Of a stretch of 64,000 bases of DNA, positions 43,726 to 52,321 are shown piece after piece (within the stretch, counting starts at the first letter, position 1; the number at the start of each line of letters is the position of its first letter). The stretch is from Streptomyces spirodelae (GTDB lineage Bacteria; Actinomycetota; Actinomycetes; Streptomycetales; Streptomycetaceae). Under the pieces are notes generated by a model, which saw only the letters and a program-made list of their open reading frames with translations, had not been told where the DNA came from and did not search any database. The stretch is from NCBI RefSeq assembly GCF_017676385.1, contig NZ_JAFFZN010000021.1:62001-126000 (forward strand), in the 5' to 3' direction. Both the position numbers and the translations under genes were made by a program.

Positions 43726-44187
43726 TCACAGCAGCAGCGCGAGCGCCGCACAGTTGGCGACCAGGGCGAGGACGGTCAGCGCGCTGCGGCGCTGGTTCCA
43801 GGCGCCCCAGCGCCACCGCGGGTCCCGGTCGGCGAAGTCGGCGGGCAGGTTGTCCGGGTCGAGGGAGCGCACCCACTTGTTGACCGGGACGTTCTTGGTG
43901 AGCGAGATGACCACGGTGACCGCCGCCAGCACGGCGCCCGCGACGAACAGGCCGCGGGCCCCCGCGTGCGGGCTGACAGTCGCCAGCCAGATGTCTCCGG
44001 CCAGGGTGCCGAGCAGACAGACCGGCATGGCCGGGTCGTAACGGGTGGCGAAGAACGCGTGCGCGTGCACGTACCGGTCGGCGGGCAGCGCCGCCAGCAG
44101 CGGCCAGCCGCCCAACTGGGTGCCGAACAGCACACCGGCGGCCAGCCCGTTGAACAGCAGGACGAGCGGGGCGATATACGCGATCAC
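43726..44187 (-). CDS. DUF1772-like (anthrone-oxygenase-type) membrane protein, 153 aa
   Basis: Four hydrophobic segments (about residues 3-25, 52-70, 80-98 and 135-153) and the polar motif NVPVNKWVRSLDPDNLP before the last helix match the DUF1772 family. Fungal and bacterial members act in anthrone-to-anthraquinone oxidation. It is coupled to the aromatase gene by ATGA overlap. A second member lies at 50442-50903. It probably acts in the membrane on a phenolic intermediate. Confidence 0.8.
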   Translation of the reverse strand: MIAYIAPLVLLFNGLAAGVLFGTQLGGWPLLAALPADRYVHAHAFFATRYDPAMPVCLLGTLAGDIWLATVSPHAGARGLFVAGAVLAAVTVVISLTKNVPVNKWVRSLDPDNLPADFADRDPRWRWGAWNQRRSALTVLALVANCAALALLL

Positions 44188-44660
44188 TGGGCCGCCGCTG
44201 CCTTCGCTGCCGCCTCGACCTTCTCCTTGATGAGCTTCATCTGCACCGCGGTGTTGCGGTTCAGGTGCGCGGTCATCCCGTCGTCGGTGACCGGTGCGAC
44301 GTCCTTCATATGGAAGTCCTGCACCCAGCGCATCCTGGTGCCGTCGCCCTCGGGGAGGTACTCCCAGTAGATGTTCATGTATTCGAACGGCCCGGTCTCC
44401 ACACGGTGGGCGCGCACCTGGCGCTTGACGGGGTCGGGGACCCGCTTGGAGACCCAGCTCCAGACGTTGCCGTCCTCGTCGGGGTGCATGGTGAGCCGGA
44501 AGACGATCTCCCTGCCGTCCGCCCCTTCGTTGTCCTCCAGCACCTCGACGGCCGCGTACTCGCTGAACAGGTTCGGCCAGGACTTCAGGTCGTTGGTCAT
44601 GTCCCAGACCAGGTCCAGCGGCGCGTCGATGACGATGCTGTTGTCGGTGTGGCCCGCCAT
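44184..44660 (-). CDS. Polyketide aromatase/cyclase, SRPBCC (START-like) fold, 158 aa
   Basis: A single-domain aromatase/cyclase: the start MAGHTDNSIVIDAPLDLVWDMTNDL, then FSEYAAVEVLEDNE and WSWVSKRVPDPVK in the middle, ending with a long helix LNRNTAVQMKLIKEKVEAAAK. This resembles the TcmN N-domain/WhiE-ORFVI-type proteins that fold the first ring of long, non-C9-reduced polyketides. It sits directly downstream of KS-beta, as expected. Confidence 0.95.
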   Translation of the reverse strand: MAGHTDNSIVIDAPLDLVWDMTNDLKSWPNLFSEYAAVEVLEDNEGADGREIVFRLTMHPDEDGNVWSWVSKRVPDPVKRQVRAHRVETGPFEYMNIYWEYLPEGDGTRMRWVQDFHMKDVAPVTDDGMTAHLNRNTAVQMKLIKEKVEAAAKAAAAQ

Positions 44661-44673
44661 GGCGGTTCCCTCC

Positions 44674-45963
44674 TCAGTTCTCCGGTTGTCCGTGCGGATG
44701 CCCCAGCACGAGCGCGGCGTTGAAGCCCCCGTGGCCGCGCGCGACGACCAGCGCCGTGCGCAGTCCGGCCTGGCGCGGCTCGCCGAGTACGAGGTCGATC
44801 TCGTATCCGGGAGCGGGCGCCGCGGGTCCCGCGGTGTGCGGGACGACCTGGTCGCGCAGCGCCAGCAGCGCGGTGGCGACGTCCAGCGCCGCTCCCCCGC
44901 CGTAGAGCCGGCCGGTCAGCGTCTTGGGCGCGGTGACCGGCACTCCGCGCGGCCCGAACACCTCGGCCAGCGCCTCGGCCTCGGCACGGTCGGCCTCCGG
45001 GACGCCGAGCGCGTCGGCGAACACCACATCCACCTCGGCGGCGTCCAGCCGGGCGTCGGCCAGCGCGGTGCGGACCGTACGGGCCAGCACCGGGCCGCGA
45101 TCCGATCCCGGCGGGGGGTCGAAGGCGGCGGCGTAGCCCAGCACCCGGCCGTAGAGCTGGCCGGCGCCACGGGCCTCGGCCGCCTCGGCGTCCTCGACGA
45201 CGAGCAGCGCGCCGCCCTCGCCTGGCAGATAGCCGGAGGCGTCCGCGTCGAACGGCAGATAGGCGCGTGCCGGGTCCTGCACGGTGGACAGCTGCCCGGT
45301 GGTCAGCTGCGCCGTCAGCCCGTAGGGGCACAGGGAGGCGTCGGTACCGCCGGTCATCACCAGCTTGGCGCCGGTACGGATCAGCCGCCGCGCCTGGCCG
45401 ATGGCGTCGAGTCCGCCGGCCTGTTCGCAGCACAGCACACCGCAGGGGCCGCGCATCCCGTGCCGGATGGAGATCTGGCCCGTGGTGGCCGCGTAGAACC
45501 AGGCGATCGACTGGTAGGCGCCCACCCAGTCGGGGGCGTGCTGGTAGAGGTTCTCCATCTCGTGCTGGCCGAACTCGGTGCCGCCCGAGGAGCTGGAGGT
45601 GACCACCGCCATCTCGTACTCGGGCAGTTCGGCGGGGATCACGCCCGCGTCGGCGATGGCGGCCTCGGCCGCGGCCAGCCCCAGATGGGTCCAGCGGTCG
45701 GTCTGCTGGATGAGCCGGCTGGGCACCCGCCCCTTGGCCACGAAGCCGGGCACCTGGCCGGCGAGCCGCACCGGGTAGGGCGCCGGGTCGAACAGGGTGA
45801 TCCGGTCGATGGCCGAGCGGCCCGCCAGCACCGAGCGCCAGTGCTCCTCGGTGCCGATGCCGGTGGGCGCCAGGACGCCGAGTCCGGTGATCACGGGGGC
45901 GCGGGTCGGGTTGGTGACGCCGGTCGCGGAGACGGGCGCGGTGCTCGTCGCGGTGGGGCTCAT
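44674..45963 (-). CDS. Ketosynthase beta / chain length factor, 429 aa
   Basis: A KS-fold protein in which the active-site cysteine position is glutamine (CEQAGGLDAIG, Q near residue 180), the hallmark of a chain length factor. It overlaps KS-alpha by 4 nt (ATGA), so the two are made in equal amounts. It sets the chain length, which must be long (about 24-26 carbons) if the product is pentangular. An N-terminal Ala/Thr-rich extension precedes APVITGLGVLAPTG. Confidence 0.95.
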   Translation of the reverse strand: MSPTATSTAPVSATGVTNPTRAPVITGLGVLAPTGIGTEEHWRSVLAGRSAIDRITLFDPAPYPVRLAGQVPGFVAKGRVPSRLIQQTDRWTHLGLAAAEAAIADAGVIPAELPEYEMAVVTSSSSGGTEFGQHEMENLYQHAPDWVGAYQSIAWFYAATTGQISIRHGMRGPCGVLCCEQAGGLDAIGQARRLIRTGAKLVMTGGTDASLCPYGLTAQLTTGQLSTVQDPARAYLPFDADASGYLPGEGGALLVVEDAEAAEARGAGQLYGRVLGYAAAFDPPPGSDRGPVLARTVRTALADARLDAAEVDVVFADALGVPEADRAEAEALAEVFGPRGVPVTAPKTLTGRLYGGGAALDVATALLALRDQVVPHTAGPAAPAPGYEIDLVLGEPRQAGLRTALVVARGHGGFNAALVLGHPHGQPEN

Positions 45964-47261
45964 ACGGCGGCCCCCTCGTACGCCACGGCCCCCGCGCGTG
46001 CCAGCACAGTGGCGCTCTGGAAGCCGCCGAAGCCGCTGCCGACGCTGAGCACCACGTCCATGGCGTGCTCGCGCGCGGTGCGCGGTACGTAGTCCAGATC
46101 GCACTCGGGGTCGGCGTTGTGCAGATTGGCGGTGGGCGGGACGACCTGCCGGTCGAGCGCCAGGGCGCAGGCCGCCACCTCGATGGAGCCGATGGCCCCC
46201 AGCGAGTGGCCCACCATGGACTTGATGGAGCTGACCGGCACCCGGTAGGCGTGCTCGCCCAGGCTGCGTTTGAACGCGGCCGTCTCATGGCGGTCGTTCT
46301 GCTTGGTCCCTGAGCCGTGCGCGTTGATGTAGTCGACCGCTGTGGGGTCGAGCCGGGCGCGGTTCAGGCAGACCCGGATGGCCTCGGCCATCTCCCGTCC
46401 GTTGGCCTTCAGTCCGGTCATGTGGAAGGCGTTGCTGCGGCCCGCGTAGCCGACGATCTCCCCGTAGATCCGTGCCCCGCGTGCCTCGGCCGCCGCCTTC
46501 TCCTCCAGCACGAGCACGGCGGCGCCCTCGCCGAGGACGAAGCCGTCGCGCTCCGCGTCGAAGGGCCGGGAGGCGTGCTCGGGGTCGTCGTTGTTGGGCG
46601 AGGTGGCCTTGATGGCGTCGAAACAGGCGGAGGTGATCGGCGAGAGCGGCGCGTCGGTTGCGCCCGCCAGCACCACGTCCGAGCTGCCCTCCTCGATGAG
46701 CTGTACGCCGTGCCCGATGGAGTCCAGGCCCGAGGTGCAGCCGGTGGAGATCAGCGCGACCGGGCCCTCGGCGCCGACCTCCCAGGCGACCTCGACGGCG
46801 AGGGTGGAGGGCACCATGTAGCCGTACAGGTGCGGCACGCCGTAGGTGTGGTCCACCAGCCAGTGCTTGCCGGCGTCGCTGAGCAGGACGTACTCCTCCT
46901 CCAGGCCCATGGTGCAGCCCACGGCGCTGCCGATGCTCACACCGGTGCGGGCCGGGTCGGCGGCGGCGAAGTCGTAGCCGCTGTCTTCGACCGCCTCCCT
47001 GGCGCTGACGACGGCGAACTGCGCGGCCCGGTCCATCCGCCGGATCTGCCGCGGGGTGAGCCCGGCGGCGACCGGGTCGAAGTCGGCCTCTGCCGCCATC
47101 CGGGAGCGGAACCCGGTGGGGTCGAACAGCGAGATGCGGCGGGTGGCGGTACGGCCGTCGGACAGCAGCTTCCAGAACGCCTCCCGGCCCACGCCGCCGG
47201 GCGCGACCACGCCGACGCCGGTGACCACGGCGCGGCGCCCTGCGGCTGCCTGAGCGGTCAC
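45960..47261 (-). CDS. Ketosynthase alpha of the minimal type II PKS, 433 aa
   Basis: A beta-ketoacyl synthase with active-site Cys in STGCTSGLDSIG (near residue 174) and the two histidines in HGSGTKQND (about 315) and GHSLGAIGS (about 350). The start RRAVVTGVGVVAPGG is typical. It catalyses decarboxylative condensation of malonyl-ACP as a heterodimer with the chain length factor. The stop of the TcmJ-like gene overlaps its start. Confidence 0.97.
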   Translation of the reverse strand: MTAQAAAGRRAVVTGVGVVAPGGVGREAFWKLLSDGRTATRRISLFDPTGFRSRMAAEADFDPVAAGLTPRQIRRMDRAAQFAVVSAREAVEDSGYDFAAADPARTGVSIGSAVGCTMGLEEEYVLLSDAGKHWLVDHTYGVPHLYGYMVPSTLAVEVAWEVGAEGPVALISTGCTSGLDSIGHGVQLIEEGSSDVVLAGATDAPLSPITSACFDAIKATSPNNDDPEHASRPFDAERDGFVLGEGAAVLVLEEKAAAEARGARIYGEIVGYAGRSNAFHMTGLKANGREMAEAIRVCLNRARLDPTAVDYINAHGSGTKQNDRHETAAFKRSLGEHAYRVPVSSIKSMVGHSLGAIGSIEVAACALALDRQVVPPTANLHNADPECDLDYVPRTAREHAMDVVLSVGSGFGGFQSATVLARAGAVAYEGAAV

Positions 47262-47692
47262 GAGGCACCGCCGACGGAAGGGTTGGGCTGCTCGGCCCGT
47301 GCCACCTTCTCGGTGTCCACGTGGCCCAGATCGGGGCGGGGCGCCAGCGGCGAGAGGTGGAAGGCGGCGTGCGCGGGCTCGGTGCCGGTGTTCACCAGCC
47401 GGTGCCGTACGCCGATGGGCACCAGCAGCGAGTCACCGGGGCCGAGCTGGACTGCCTGCCCGTCCATCGTCATCTCCAGCCGACCGGTGACGATGTGCAG
47501 GAACTCCTCGGAGTAGGGGTGGTAGTGCTCGGTGACGTGCTCGCCCGGGGCCAGGCTCAGCACCCCGCCGAAACCGCTGGTGCATCCCGTGGTCCTCGGG
47601 CTGAGCGTGGTCCTGATGTCGCCGCCGCGCCGGGTGTTGGCCTCGACGTCGTCGGCGTGCACCCGGACGGTGCGCGTGATCTCGGTGGTCAC
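47258..47692 (-). CDS. Cupin-type polyketide cyclase/oxygenase (TcmJ-like), 144 aa
   Basis: A cupin barrel with metal-ligand histidines in EHVTEHYHPYSEEFLHIVTG (about residues 50-70) and a second motif at GDSLLVPIGVRHRLVN (about 92-107). TcmJ-type proteins assist ring closure in tetracenomycin-like and pentangular systems. It is the first gene of the KS operon. The GTG at 47692 follows GGAGG at 9 nt. The SARP box 47778-47809 lies 85 nt upstream. Confidence 0.9.
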   Translation of the reverse strand: MTTEITRTVRVHADDVEANTRRGGDIRTTLSPRTTGCTSGFGGVLSLAPGEHVTEHYHPYSEEFLHIVTGRLEMTMDGQAVQLGPGDSLLVPIGVRHRLVNTGTEPAHAAFHLSPLAPRPDLGHVDTEKVARAEQPNPSVGGAS

Positions 47693-47777
47693 TGACCCCC
47701 GCCTCCTTCGGCTTCCTTGGCTGGTGCCGCCCTGTGCTGGTGCCGCCGAGTGGATGCGGCCTCGCCCAGCGCCCCGC

Positions 47778-47809
47778 ACCGTCGCAGCCGCGCCTACAAG
47801 TCCGCTCGA
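47778..47809 (-). promoter_or_regulatory. SARP-type promoter for the KS/cyclase/carboxylase operon
   Basis: Minus-strand reading: TCGAGCG, 4 nt, TGTAGGC, 8 nt, GACGGT. It closely resembles the box at 52694-52725, so the two operons carrying the minimal PKS share a near-identical promoter. Confidence 0.75.
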
Positions 47810-47954
47810 ACCGCCGTTGATGGCCCCCTCCCGATGCCGATAGCTGGGGGAGCAGTTCCCGGCGCCCCTGCGGGGCGCCCCAGCGTGGCTCGACCCGTGG
47901 GCGAGCGGCGTGGGGCCAGATGGGCGGCCCTGTCCGCGACAGCGAGGAGCAGCC

Positions 47955-48326
47955 ATGCCGTTCGCCGCCATCACCTACGACATCAAGGCGGGGTACGAGA
48001 AGGAGATCTCCGAGATCTTCGGCAACTTCCGGCGGGTGGGCTCGCCTGTCGTGCAGGACCAGGCGGGCGGCGAGGCTGCGCGCATCCTGTCGACCGCGGT
48101 CTTCATCCGGGACGCCACGATGGTCCGGGTCATCGAGTACGAGGGCGACCTGGACGCCATCGCCCGCCATATGGCGACCCAGCCGGGGGTGCGCGAGGTC
48201 GAGGAGAAGCTGGCCCCGTATCTCTCCCGGCCCCGGGCGACCGACACCGTGGAGGGTTTCGCCGCCACGTTCCGCCGCTCACTGCTGACCTGCATGGCGC
48301 AGATGTCGGTCCGGGACGCCGCCTGA
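47955..48326 (+). CDS. SchA/CurD-like protein, 123 aa
   Basis: MPFAAITYDIKAGYEKEISEIFGNF, AVFIRDATMVRVIEYEGDL and the C-terminal FAATFRRSLLTCMAQMSV match the SchA/CurD-like family found in spore-pigment and other type II PKS clusters. Its exact reaction is unproven; a role in oxygenation or cyclisation has been assumed. GAGGAG precedes the ATG. A paralogue lies at 50908-51288. It is followed by the laccase gene after 20 nt. Confidence 0.85.
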   Translation: MPFAAITYDIKAGYEKEISEIFGNFRRVGSPVVQDQAGGEAARILSTAVFIRDATMVRVIEYEGDLDAIARHMATQPGVREVEEKLAPYLSRPRATDTVEGFAATFRRSLLTCMAQMSVRDAA

Positions 48327-48346
48327 GCGGCCGGAAGGAGTGCTCC

Positions 48347-49765
48347 GTGCTCACCCGCAGAAGCGTGCTCAGGGCCGGTACCTCGGCCGCCGCACTGGCC
48401 GCCGTTCCGGCCGGTCTCGTCACCGGCAGCCGGTCCGGCGTCGCGCGGGCGGCCGCGTCGCCGTTCACCACACCGCTGACGGTCCCCGCCCCACTGCGCC
48501 CCTGGCGGCTGGCGGGCCACGACTTCTACCGGCTCACCACCGAGGAGGCCGACGTCGGTCTGCTTCCGGGCACGACGACGCGAATCCGGTCCTTCAACGG
48601 CCGGATGAGCCCGGTGATCAGGGCCGAGCGGGGCAGGCCCGTGATCATCGAGCAGGTCAACAGGCTCGATGTGCCCTTCTCCATGCATCTGCACGGCGGC
48701 CACACTCCGCAGACCTCGGACGGCCACCCGATGCACCAGGTCGAGCCCGGGGGCAGCCGGCTGTTCCGCTACCCCAACGAGCAGCGCGCCGCCACCTTGT
48801 GGCTGCACGACCACTCGCACGAGAACCACGCGGAGAACATCTACCGCGGGCTGGCCGCGACCTACATCCTCACCGACGACGTCGAGGAGCGTCTCCCGCT
48901 GCCCAAGGGCCGGTACGACGTGCCCCTCCAGCTGCGCGACGCCAAGTTCCACGACAACGGCCGGCTCGACTGGGATCTGCACGGCTTCGACGATCGGCAC
49001 ACCGTCCTCGTCAACGGCAGGCCGCGGCCCTACTTCGAGGTGGCGGCCCGCAAGTACCGGCTGAGGCTGGTCAACACGGCCAACGAGCGGCCGTTCGTGC
49101 TCCGGCTCGGCGACGGCGAGGAGTTCACCCACATCGGGACGGACGGCGGCCTGCTGCCCGAGCCAGTACCCACCCGGGTCCTCCAGCTGTGGCCCGGTGA
49201 ACGGCAGGAGATCGTGGTCGACTTCTCCCGCTACGGCGTCGGCCGGAGACTGGTCCTCGACAACACCTATCTGTTCGACGGCGAGACGCCCGGGATCATG
49301 CGCTTCGACGTGGTGCGTGAGGCGCGCGACCCCAGCAGGGTCCCCGACCGGCTTCGGCCCGTCCCCGACCTGGGCACGTCAGCCGTGGAGCGCGAGTTCA
49401 CCATGTCCTTCGACCCGGGGACCGGCCGGCACCTGATCAACGGCAGGCCGTTCGACATGCACCGGGTCGACATCCGGCCCCGGCTCGGCGTGCCGGAGAC
49501 CTGGAAGATCGTCAACGGTGACGGCCAGTACGGCATTCCGCACTCGATGCACCCGCACCTCGACGCGTTCAAGATCCTGGACCGCAACGGGAAGCCGCCG
49601 GCGGCCGGCGAGGCCGGGCTCAAGGACACGGTGACGGTGCCGGCGGGCGAGTACGCCCGCATCCAGGTCCGTTTCACGGAGCACACGGGTCTGTACATGT
49701 ACCACTGCCACATGCTCAGCCATGTGCAGATGGGCATGATGGGCCAGATGGAGGTCAGTCGGTGA
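48347..49765 (+). CDS. Multicopper oxidase, Tat-exported (CotA/laccase-like), 472 aa
   Basis: The N-terminus LTRRSVLRAGTSAAALAAVPAGL is a twin-arginine signal with cleavage near ARA-A. Copper motifs are HLHGG (about residue 115), WLHDHSHEN (about 152), HSMHPHLD (about 399) and HCHMLSHVQMGMM (about 453). The GTG start follows GGAAGGAG. It is the third multicopper oxidase of the window and the shortest. It is transcribed with the SchA/CurD protein upstream, and phenol oxidation is expected. Confidence 0.9.
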   Translation: MLTRRSVLRAGTSAAALAAVPAGLVTGSRSGVARAAASPFTTPLTVPAPLRPWRLAGHDFYRLTTEEADVGLLPGTTTRIRSFNGRMSPVIRAERGRPVIIEQVNRLDVPFSMHLHGGHTPQTSDGHPMHQVEPGGSRLFRYPNEQRAATLWLHDHSHENHAENIYRGLAATYILTDDVEERLPLPKGRYDVPLQLRDAKFHDNGRLDWDLHGFDDRHTVLVNGRPRPYFEVAARKYRLRLVNTANERPFVLRLGDGEEFTHIGTDGGLLPEPVPTRVLQLWPGERQEIVVDFSRYGVGRRLVLDNTYLFDGETPGIMRFDVVREARDPSRVPDRLRPVPDLGTSAVEREFTMSFDPGTGRHLINGRPFDMHRVDIRPRLGVPETWKIVNGDGQYGIPHSMHPHLDAFKILDRNGKPPAAGEAGLKDTVTVPAGEYARIQVRFTEHTGLYMYHCHMLSHVQMGMMGQMEVSR

Positions 49766-49980
49766 CCGCGTGGCACTCCCTCTCGTCCCGCTCGGGCAGC
49801 GCCCCGGCGGCGGTCCGCAGGAGGTCGAGGGCCTGGGTGAGGAAGGGGTTGGGGTCGGTGGTGCGCCGGGTGGCGTAGATCCGCCGGGTGTGGGCGGGGT
49901 CGGTGAGCCGGAAGAGGCGCGTCCCTGAGGTGTCCGCCGAGGCCGGCGCCTCCACCACGGCGAGCTCCGGCTCACCGCCT
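49755..49980 (-). pseudogene. Remnant of a LysR-type regulator (C-terminus)
   Basis: The minus-strand frame ending ELAVVEAPASADTSGTRLF, then RIYATRRTTDPNPFLTQALDLLRTAA, resembles the last strands and helix of LysR effector domains. The DNA-binding half is absent, and the frame ends against a fragment of another gene at about 49970. It overlaps the laccase stop by 11 nt. Confidence 0.5.
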
Positions 49981-50440
49981 GGCCGAGGCGGGTGTCGCCG
50001 TCACCGTGCTCGACGCCGGCGGCCGCACCCCGGGCACCTCCAGCGCCACCTTCTCCATCGACGTCACCCATCTGAAGACCCCGCACTCCTACTTCCTGCT
50101 CAACCGGCGCAGCGCCGCGCTCCACCGCGAGTTGGAGGAAGAGGTCCGCGCGGACGGTGCGAGCGGCACCGGCTGGCGGCATTCGGCGCCGCTCGTCCAG
50201 TGGGGCCACACCGAGGAGGAACAGCGCACTCTGCGTGCCCGTGCCGAGCGCCTCGCCGAGTGGGGGCACCCCTGCCGCACCGCCGACCCGGCGGAACCGG
50301 CCGGACTGGCGCCCGGAGTGGACCCCGGCGTCCTGCCGCGCCAGGCTGCTTCGTCGTGCACGACGAAGCAGCCTGGTACGACGCGCCCTTGCTGGCACGC
50401 ACCCTGCTCGACCGTGCTCCAGAGCCCGTGCGGGGTACGC
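49970..50440 (+). pseudogene. Frameshifted remnant of a FAD-dependent (DAO-type) oxidoreductase
   Basis: The plus frame AHRLAEAGVAVTVLDAGGRT, then SSATFSIDVTHLKTPHSYF, is the early part of glycine/D-amino-acid-oxidase-like enzymes, but the FAD-binding start is missing. At about 50340 the coding pattern shifts by one base into CFVVHDEAAWYDAPLLARTLLDRA, and the gene then breaks off at the DUF1772 gene. A 36-bp palindrome sits exactly at the frame change. This region (49766-50441) holds no intact gene. Confidence 0.6.
50341..50376. repeat. Perfect 36-bp palindrome
   Basis: Two 18-nt halves are exact reverse complements with no spacer, centred on GTGCAC. It lies within the oxidoreductase remnant, at the point of frameshift, between the convergent laccase and DUF1772 genes. 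It could act as a terminator now. Confidence 0.85.
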
Positions 50441-50441
50441 G

Positions 50442-50903
50442 TTACAGCGCCGTCACCGCTGCGGCGTTCAGCAGCAGGGCGGCCAGCGCCAGGATGGTGC
50501 GCAGCAGATGCCAGCGGCGCCAGAGGGGGCGGGGGTCCTGCCAGTCGTCGGGCAGCACGGCGGGGTCCGCCACCGCCTTGACCCGCCGGTTGATGGGCAC
50601 GTTGCACAGGTGGGAGACGGCGGAGACGCCCAGTAGCAGGACCGCCGCAACGGCGAACAGCACGCGGGCCGGGGTGCCGTCGGCGACGAAGGCGAGGACC
50701 ACGGCGAGCACGGTCGACGTCAGAACGACCACGGGCATGGTCGGGTCCCAGTTGCGGCCCAGCAGTTTGTGGGCGTACACATATGTGCCGGTCTCCATGG
50801 CGAACAGCGCGGGCAGCACGCTGAGCGCCACGGCGAAGAGGACCCCCGCCGTGACGCCGCTGCCGAGGAGAACGGCCACCCCGAGGACAGCGTCCACCCT
50901 CAT
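50442..50903 (-). CDS. DUF1772-like membrane protein, 153 aa
   Basis: Same length and layout as the 43726 protein: four hydrophobic helices, the YAHKLLGRNWDPTMPVVVL segment and the polar HLCNVPINRRVKAVADPAVLP motif before the last helix. It is likely a paralogue with anthrone-oxygenase-type function. It is the last gene of the TcmI-ACP-KR-SchA operon, 4 nt after the SchA/CurD gene. Confidence 0.8.
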   Translation of the reverse strand: MRVDAVLGVAVLLGSGVTAGVLFAVALSVLPALFAMETGTYVYAHKLLGRNWDPTMPVVVLTSTVLAVVLAFVADGTPARVLFAVAAVLLLGVSAVSHLCNVPINRRVKAVADPAVLPDDWQDPRPLWRRWHLLRTILALAALLLNAAAVTAL

Positions 50904-50907
50904 CGGT

Positions 50908-51288
50908 TCAGCTCCCGGCGGGGTGCGTGTCCACGGTCAGCTGTGCGATGGACCGCATGGTGGCGTCGCGGAAGTAGGCGGCGAACGCCTCAGGGGATGC
51001 GGTGTCGCGCTTCTCGGCGAGGTAGGGCTGCAGCTTCTCCTCCAGGATGTGCACGCCCTTCTGCTGGGCCATGTGCTTGCCGACGGCCGCGAAGTCGCCC
51101 TCGTAGTGGATGACGCGCACCATCACGTCGTCCTTGATGAAGACGCCGGTGCCCAGCAGCCGTCCGGCCTGCTCGCCGTCGTCCCCGGCCAGGTCGGGGG
51201 TGTCGACGCGTTTGAAGTTGGCGAAGATCTCCGCGATCTCGTCCTCGTGGCCGGGCTTGACCCGGTAGGTGATCGCCGCGTAGGGCAT
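50908..51288 (-). CDS. SchA/CurD-like protein, 126 aa
   Basis: MPYAAITYRVKPGHEDEIAEIFANF, GVFIKDDVMVRVIHYEGDF and FAAYFRDATMRSIAQLTV align over the full length with the 47955 protein, so the two are paralogues. The start overlaps the KR stop (TGATG), and TGGAGGA lies upstream. The position between KR and DUF1772 genes suggests an early oxidative or cyclising step. Confidence 0.85.
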   Translation of the reverse strand: MPYAAITYRVKPGHEDEIAEIFANFKRVDTPDLAGDDGEQAGRLLGTGVFIKDDVMVRVIHYEGDFAAVGKHMAQQKGVHILEEKLQPYLAEKRDTASPEAFAAYFRDATMRSIAQLTVDTHPAGS

Positions 51289-52064
51289 CAGATTCCTCCA
51301 TCGACTGTGAGCGTGACGCCGGTGACGTAGCGGGAGGTGTCGCCCGCGAGGTAGAGGACCGCGCCGGCCACGTCGGCGCCGGTGCCCAGCCGGCCCAGCG
51401 CCGTCATCCCGGCGAGGCGTTCGACGAGCTGCGGCGGCAGGCCGGCCCCCGGCTCGTCGTCGGTCGCCGTGACCCCGGGCGCCACGGTGTTGACGCGGAT
51501 GCCACGGCTGCCGACCTCCTTGCACAGCGCCCGGCCGAAGCCGACGAGTGCCGCTTTGGAGGCGGAGTAGTGGGTGCCGAGCGCGCGCCCCCGCAGAGCG
51601 ACCGAGGCGCCGATGTTGACGATCGAGGCGCCGTCCACGAGCAGTTCGTCGACGGCGCGGGTGACCAGGAACGCGGAGGTGACATTGGAGTCGAGCAGCC
51701 GGTGCCACTCGCTCTCGTCCAGGTCCGCGAACTTGCTGTGGCCGTCCACACCGACGTTGTTGACGAGCACGTCCAGACCGCCCAGCCGGGCCCGGCACTC
51801 CTCGGCGAGCCGGGCTGTGTCCTGGGAGCTGGTGACATCGGCGCGTACCAGATGGTGCTCGGCGCCCGTGGCCGCCAGCGCCTCGGCCAGGGTGCGCGCG
51901 TGGTCACCGGGACTGCGGTGGCCGACGACGAGCCGAGCACCCGCCTGCGCGAAGGCCAGCGCCGTGGTGCGGCCGATGCCCCGGGTGCCGCCGGTGACCA
52001 GGACGCGCTTGCCCGCCAGCCCCGGCCCGGGCAGCACACCGGTTTCCGTGCCGGCGGCGCTCAT
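51288..52064 (-). CDS. Ketoreductase (SDR), 258 aa
   Basis: Cofactor motif KRVLVTGGTRGIGRTTALAFAQAG, NNVGVD (Gly-rich NNAG variant, Ala replaced by Val, about residue 101), Ser in IVNIGASVA, YSASK (about 167) and the C-terminal YVTGVTLTVDGGI. It is the second FabG-like reductase of the cluster. Its ATG overlaps the ACP end by 4 nt. It may reduce a different ketone from the 42938 enzyme or work as a heteromer with it. Confidence 0.9.
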   Translation of the reverse strand: MSAAGTETGVLPGPGLAGKRVLVTGGTRGIGRTTALAFAQAGARLVVGHRSPGDHARTLAEALAATGAEHHLVRADVTSSQDTARLAEECRARLGGLDVLVNNVGVDGHSKFADLDESEWHRLLDSNVTSAFLVTRAVDELLVDGASIVNIGASVALRGRALGTHYSASKAALVGFGRALCKEVGSRGIRVNTVAPGVTATDDEPGAGLPPQLVERLAGMTALGRLGTGADVAGAVLYLAGDTSRYVTGVTLTVDGGI

Positions 52065-52321
52065 GCCGCATCGGTCAGGTTGGCATTGATCATCTTGAGC
52101 AGGAGCCGGGGCGTCTCCGCCTCCACCACGGCGTCGTCGGACAGCTCGACGCCCAACTCGCGCTTGATGACGCCGGTCACCTGGAGCAGCGCCAGCGAGT
52201 CGTAGCCGAGTTCGAGGAACGGCACATCCAGCGCCGCCTCATCGGCGATGTCCACATCCTCGGCCTCGCCCGCACACTCCAGCAGCTTCTCGGCCAGCTC
52301 ACGCTGGGTGAACTCGCTCAC
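52061..52321 (-). CDS. Acyl carrier protein, 86 aa
   Basis: The phosphopantetheine site is LGYDSLALLQ, with Ser near residue 42. The helices before and after are normal for type II PKS carriers (AEKLLECAGEAEDVDI; AVVEAETPRLLLKMI). The GTG at 52321 overlaps the TcmI stop by 4 nt; an upstream in-frame ATG would add a non-ACP extension. It lies apart from the KS genes, about 4.4 kb from KS-alpha in another operon. Confidence 0.95.
   Translation of the reverse strand: MSEFTQRELAEKLLECAGEAEDVDIADEAALDVPFLELGYDSLALLQVTGVIKRELGVELSDDAVVEAETPRLLLKMINANLTDAA

Noticed and set aside
47795..47826. Possible plus-strand SARP box for the SchA/CurD gene (TACAAGT, 4 nt, TCGAACC)
   Set aside because: The hexamer at the -10 position (TGGCCC) is not promoter-like, and the same bases form the better minus-strand box.
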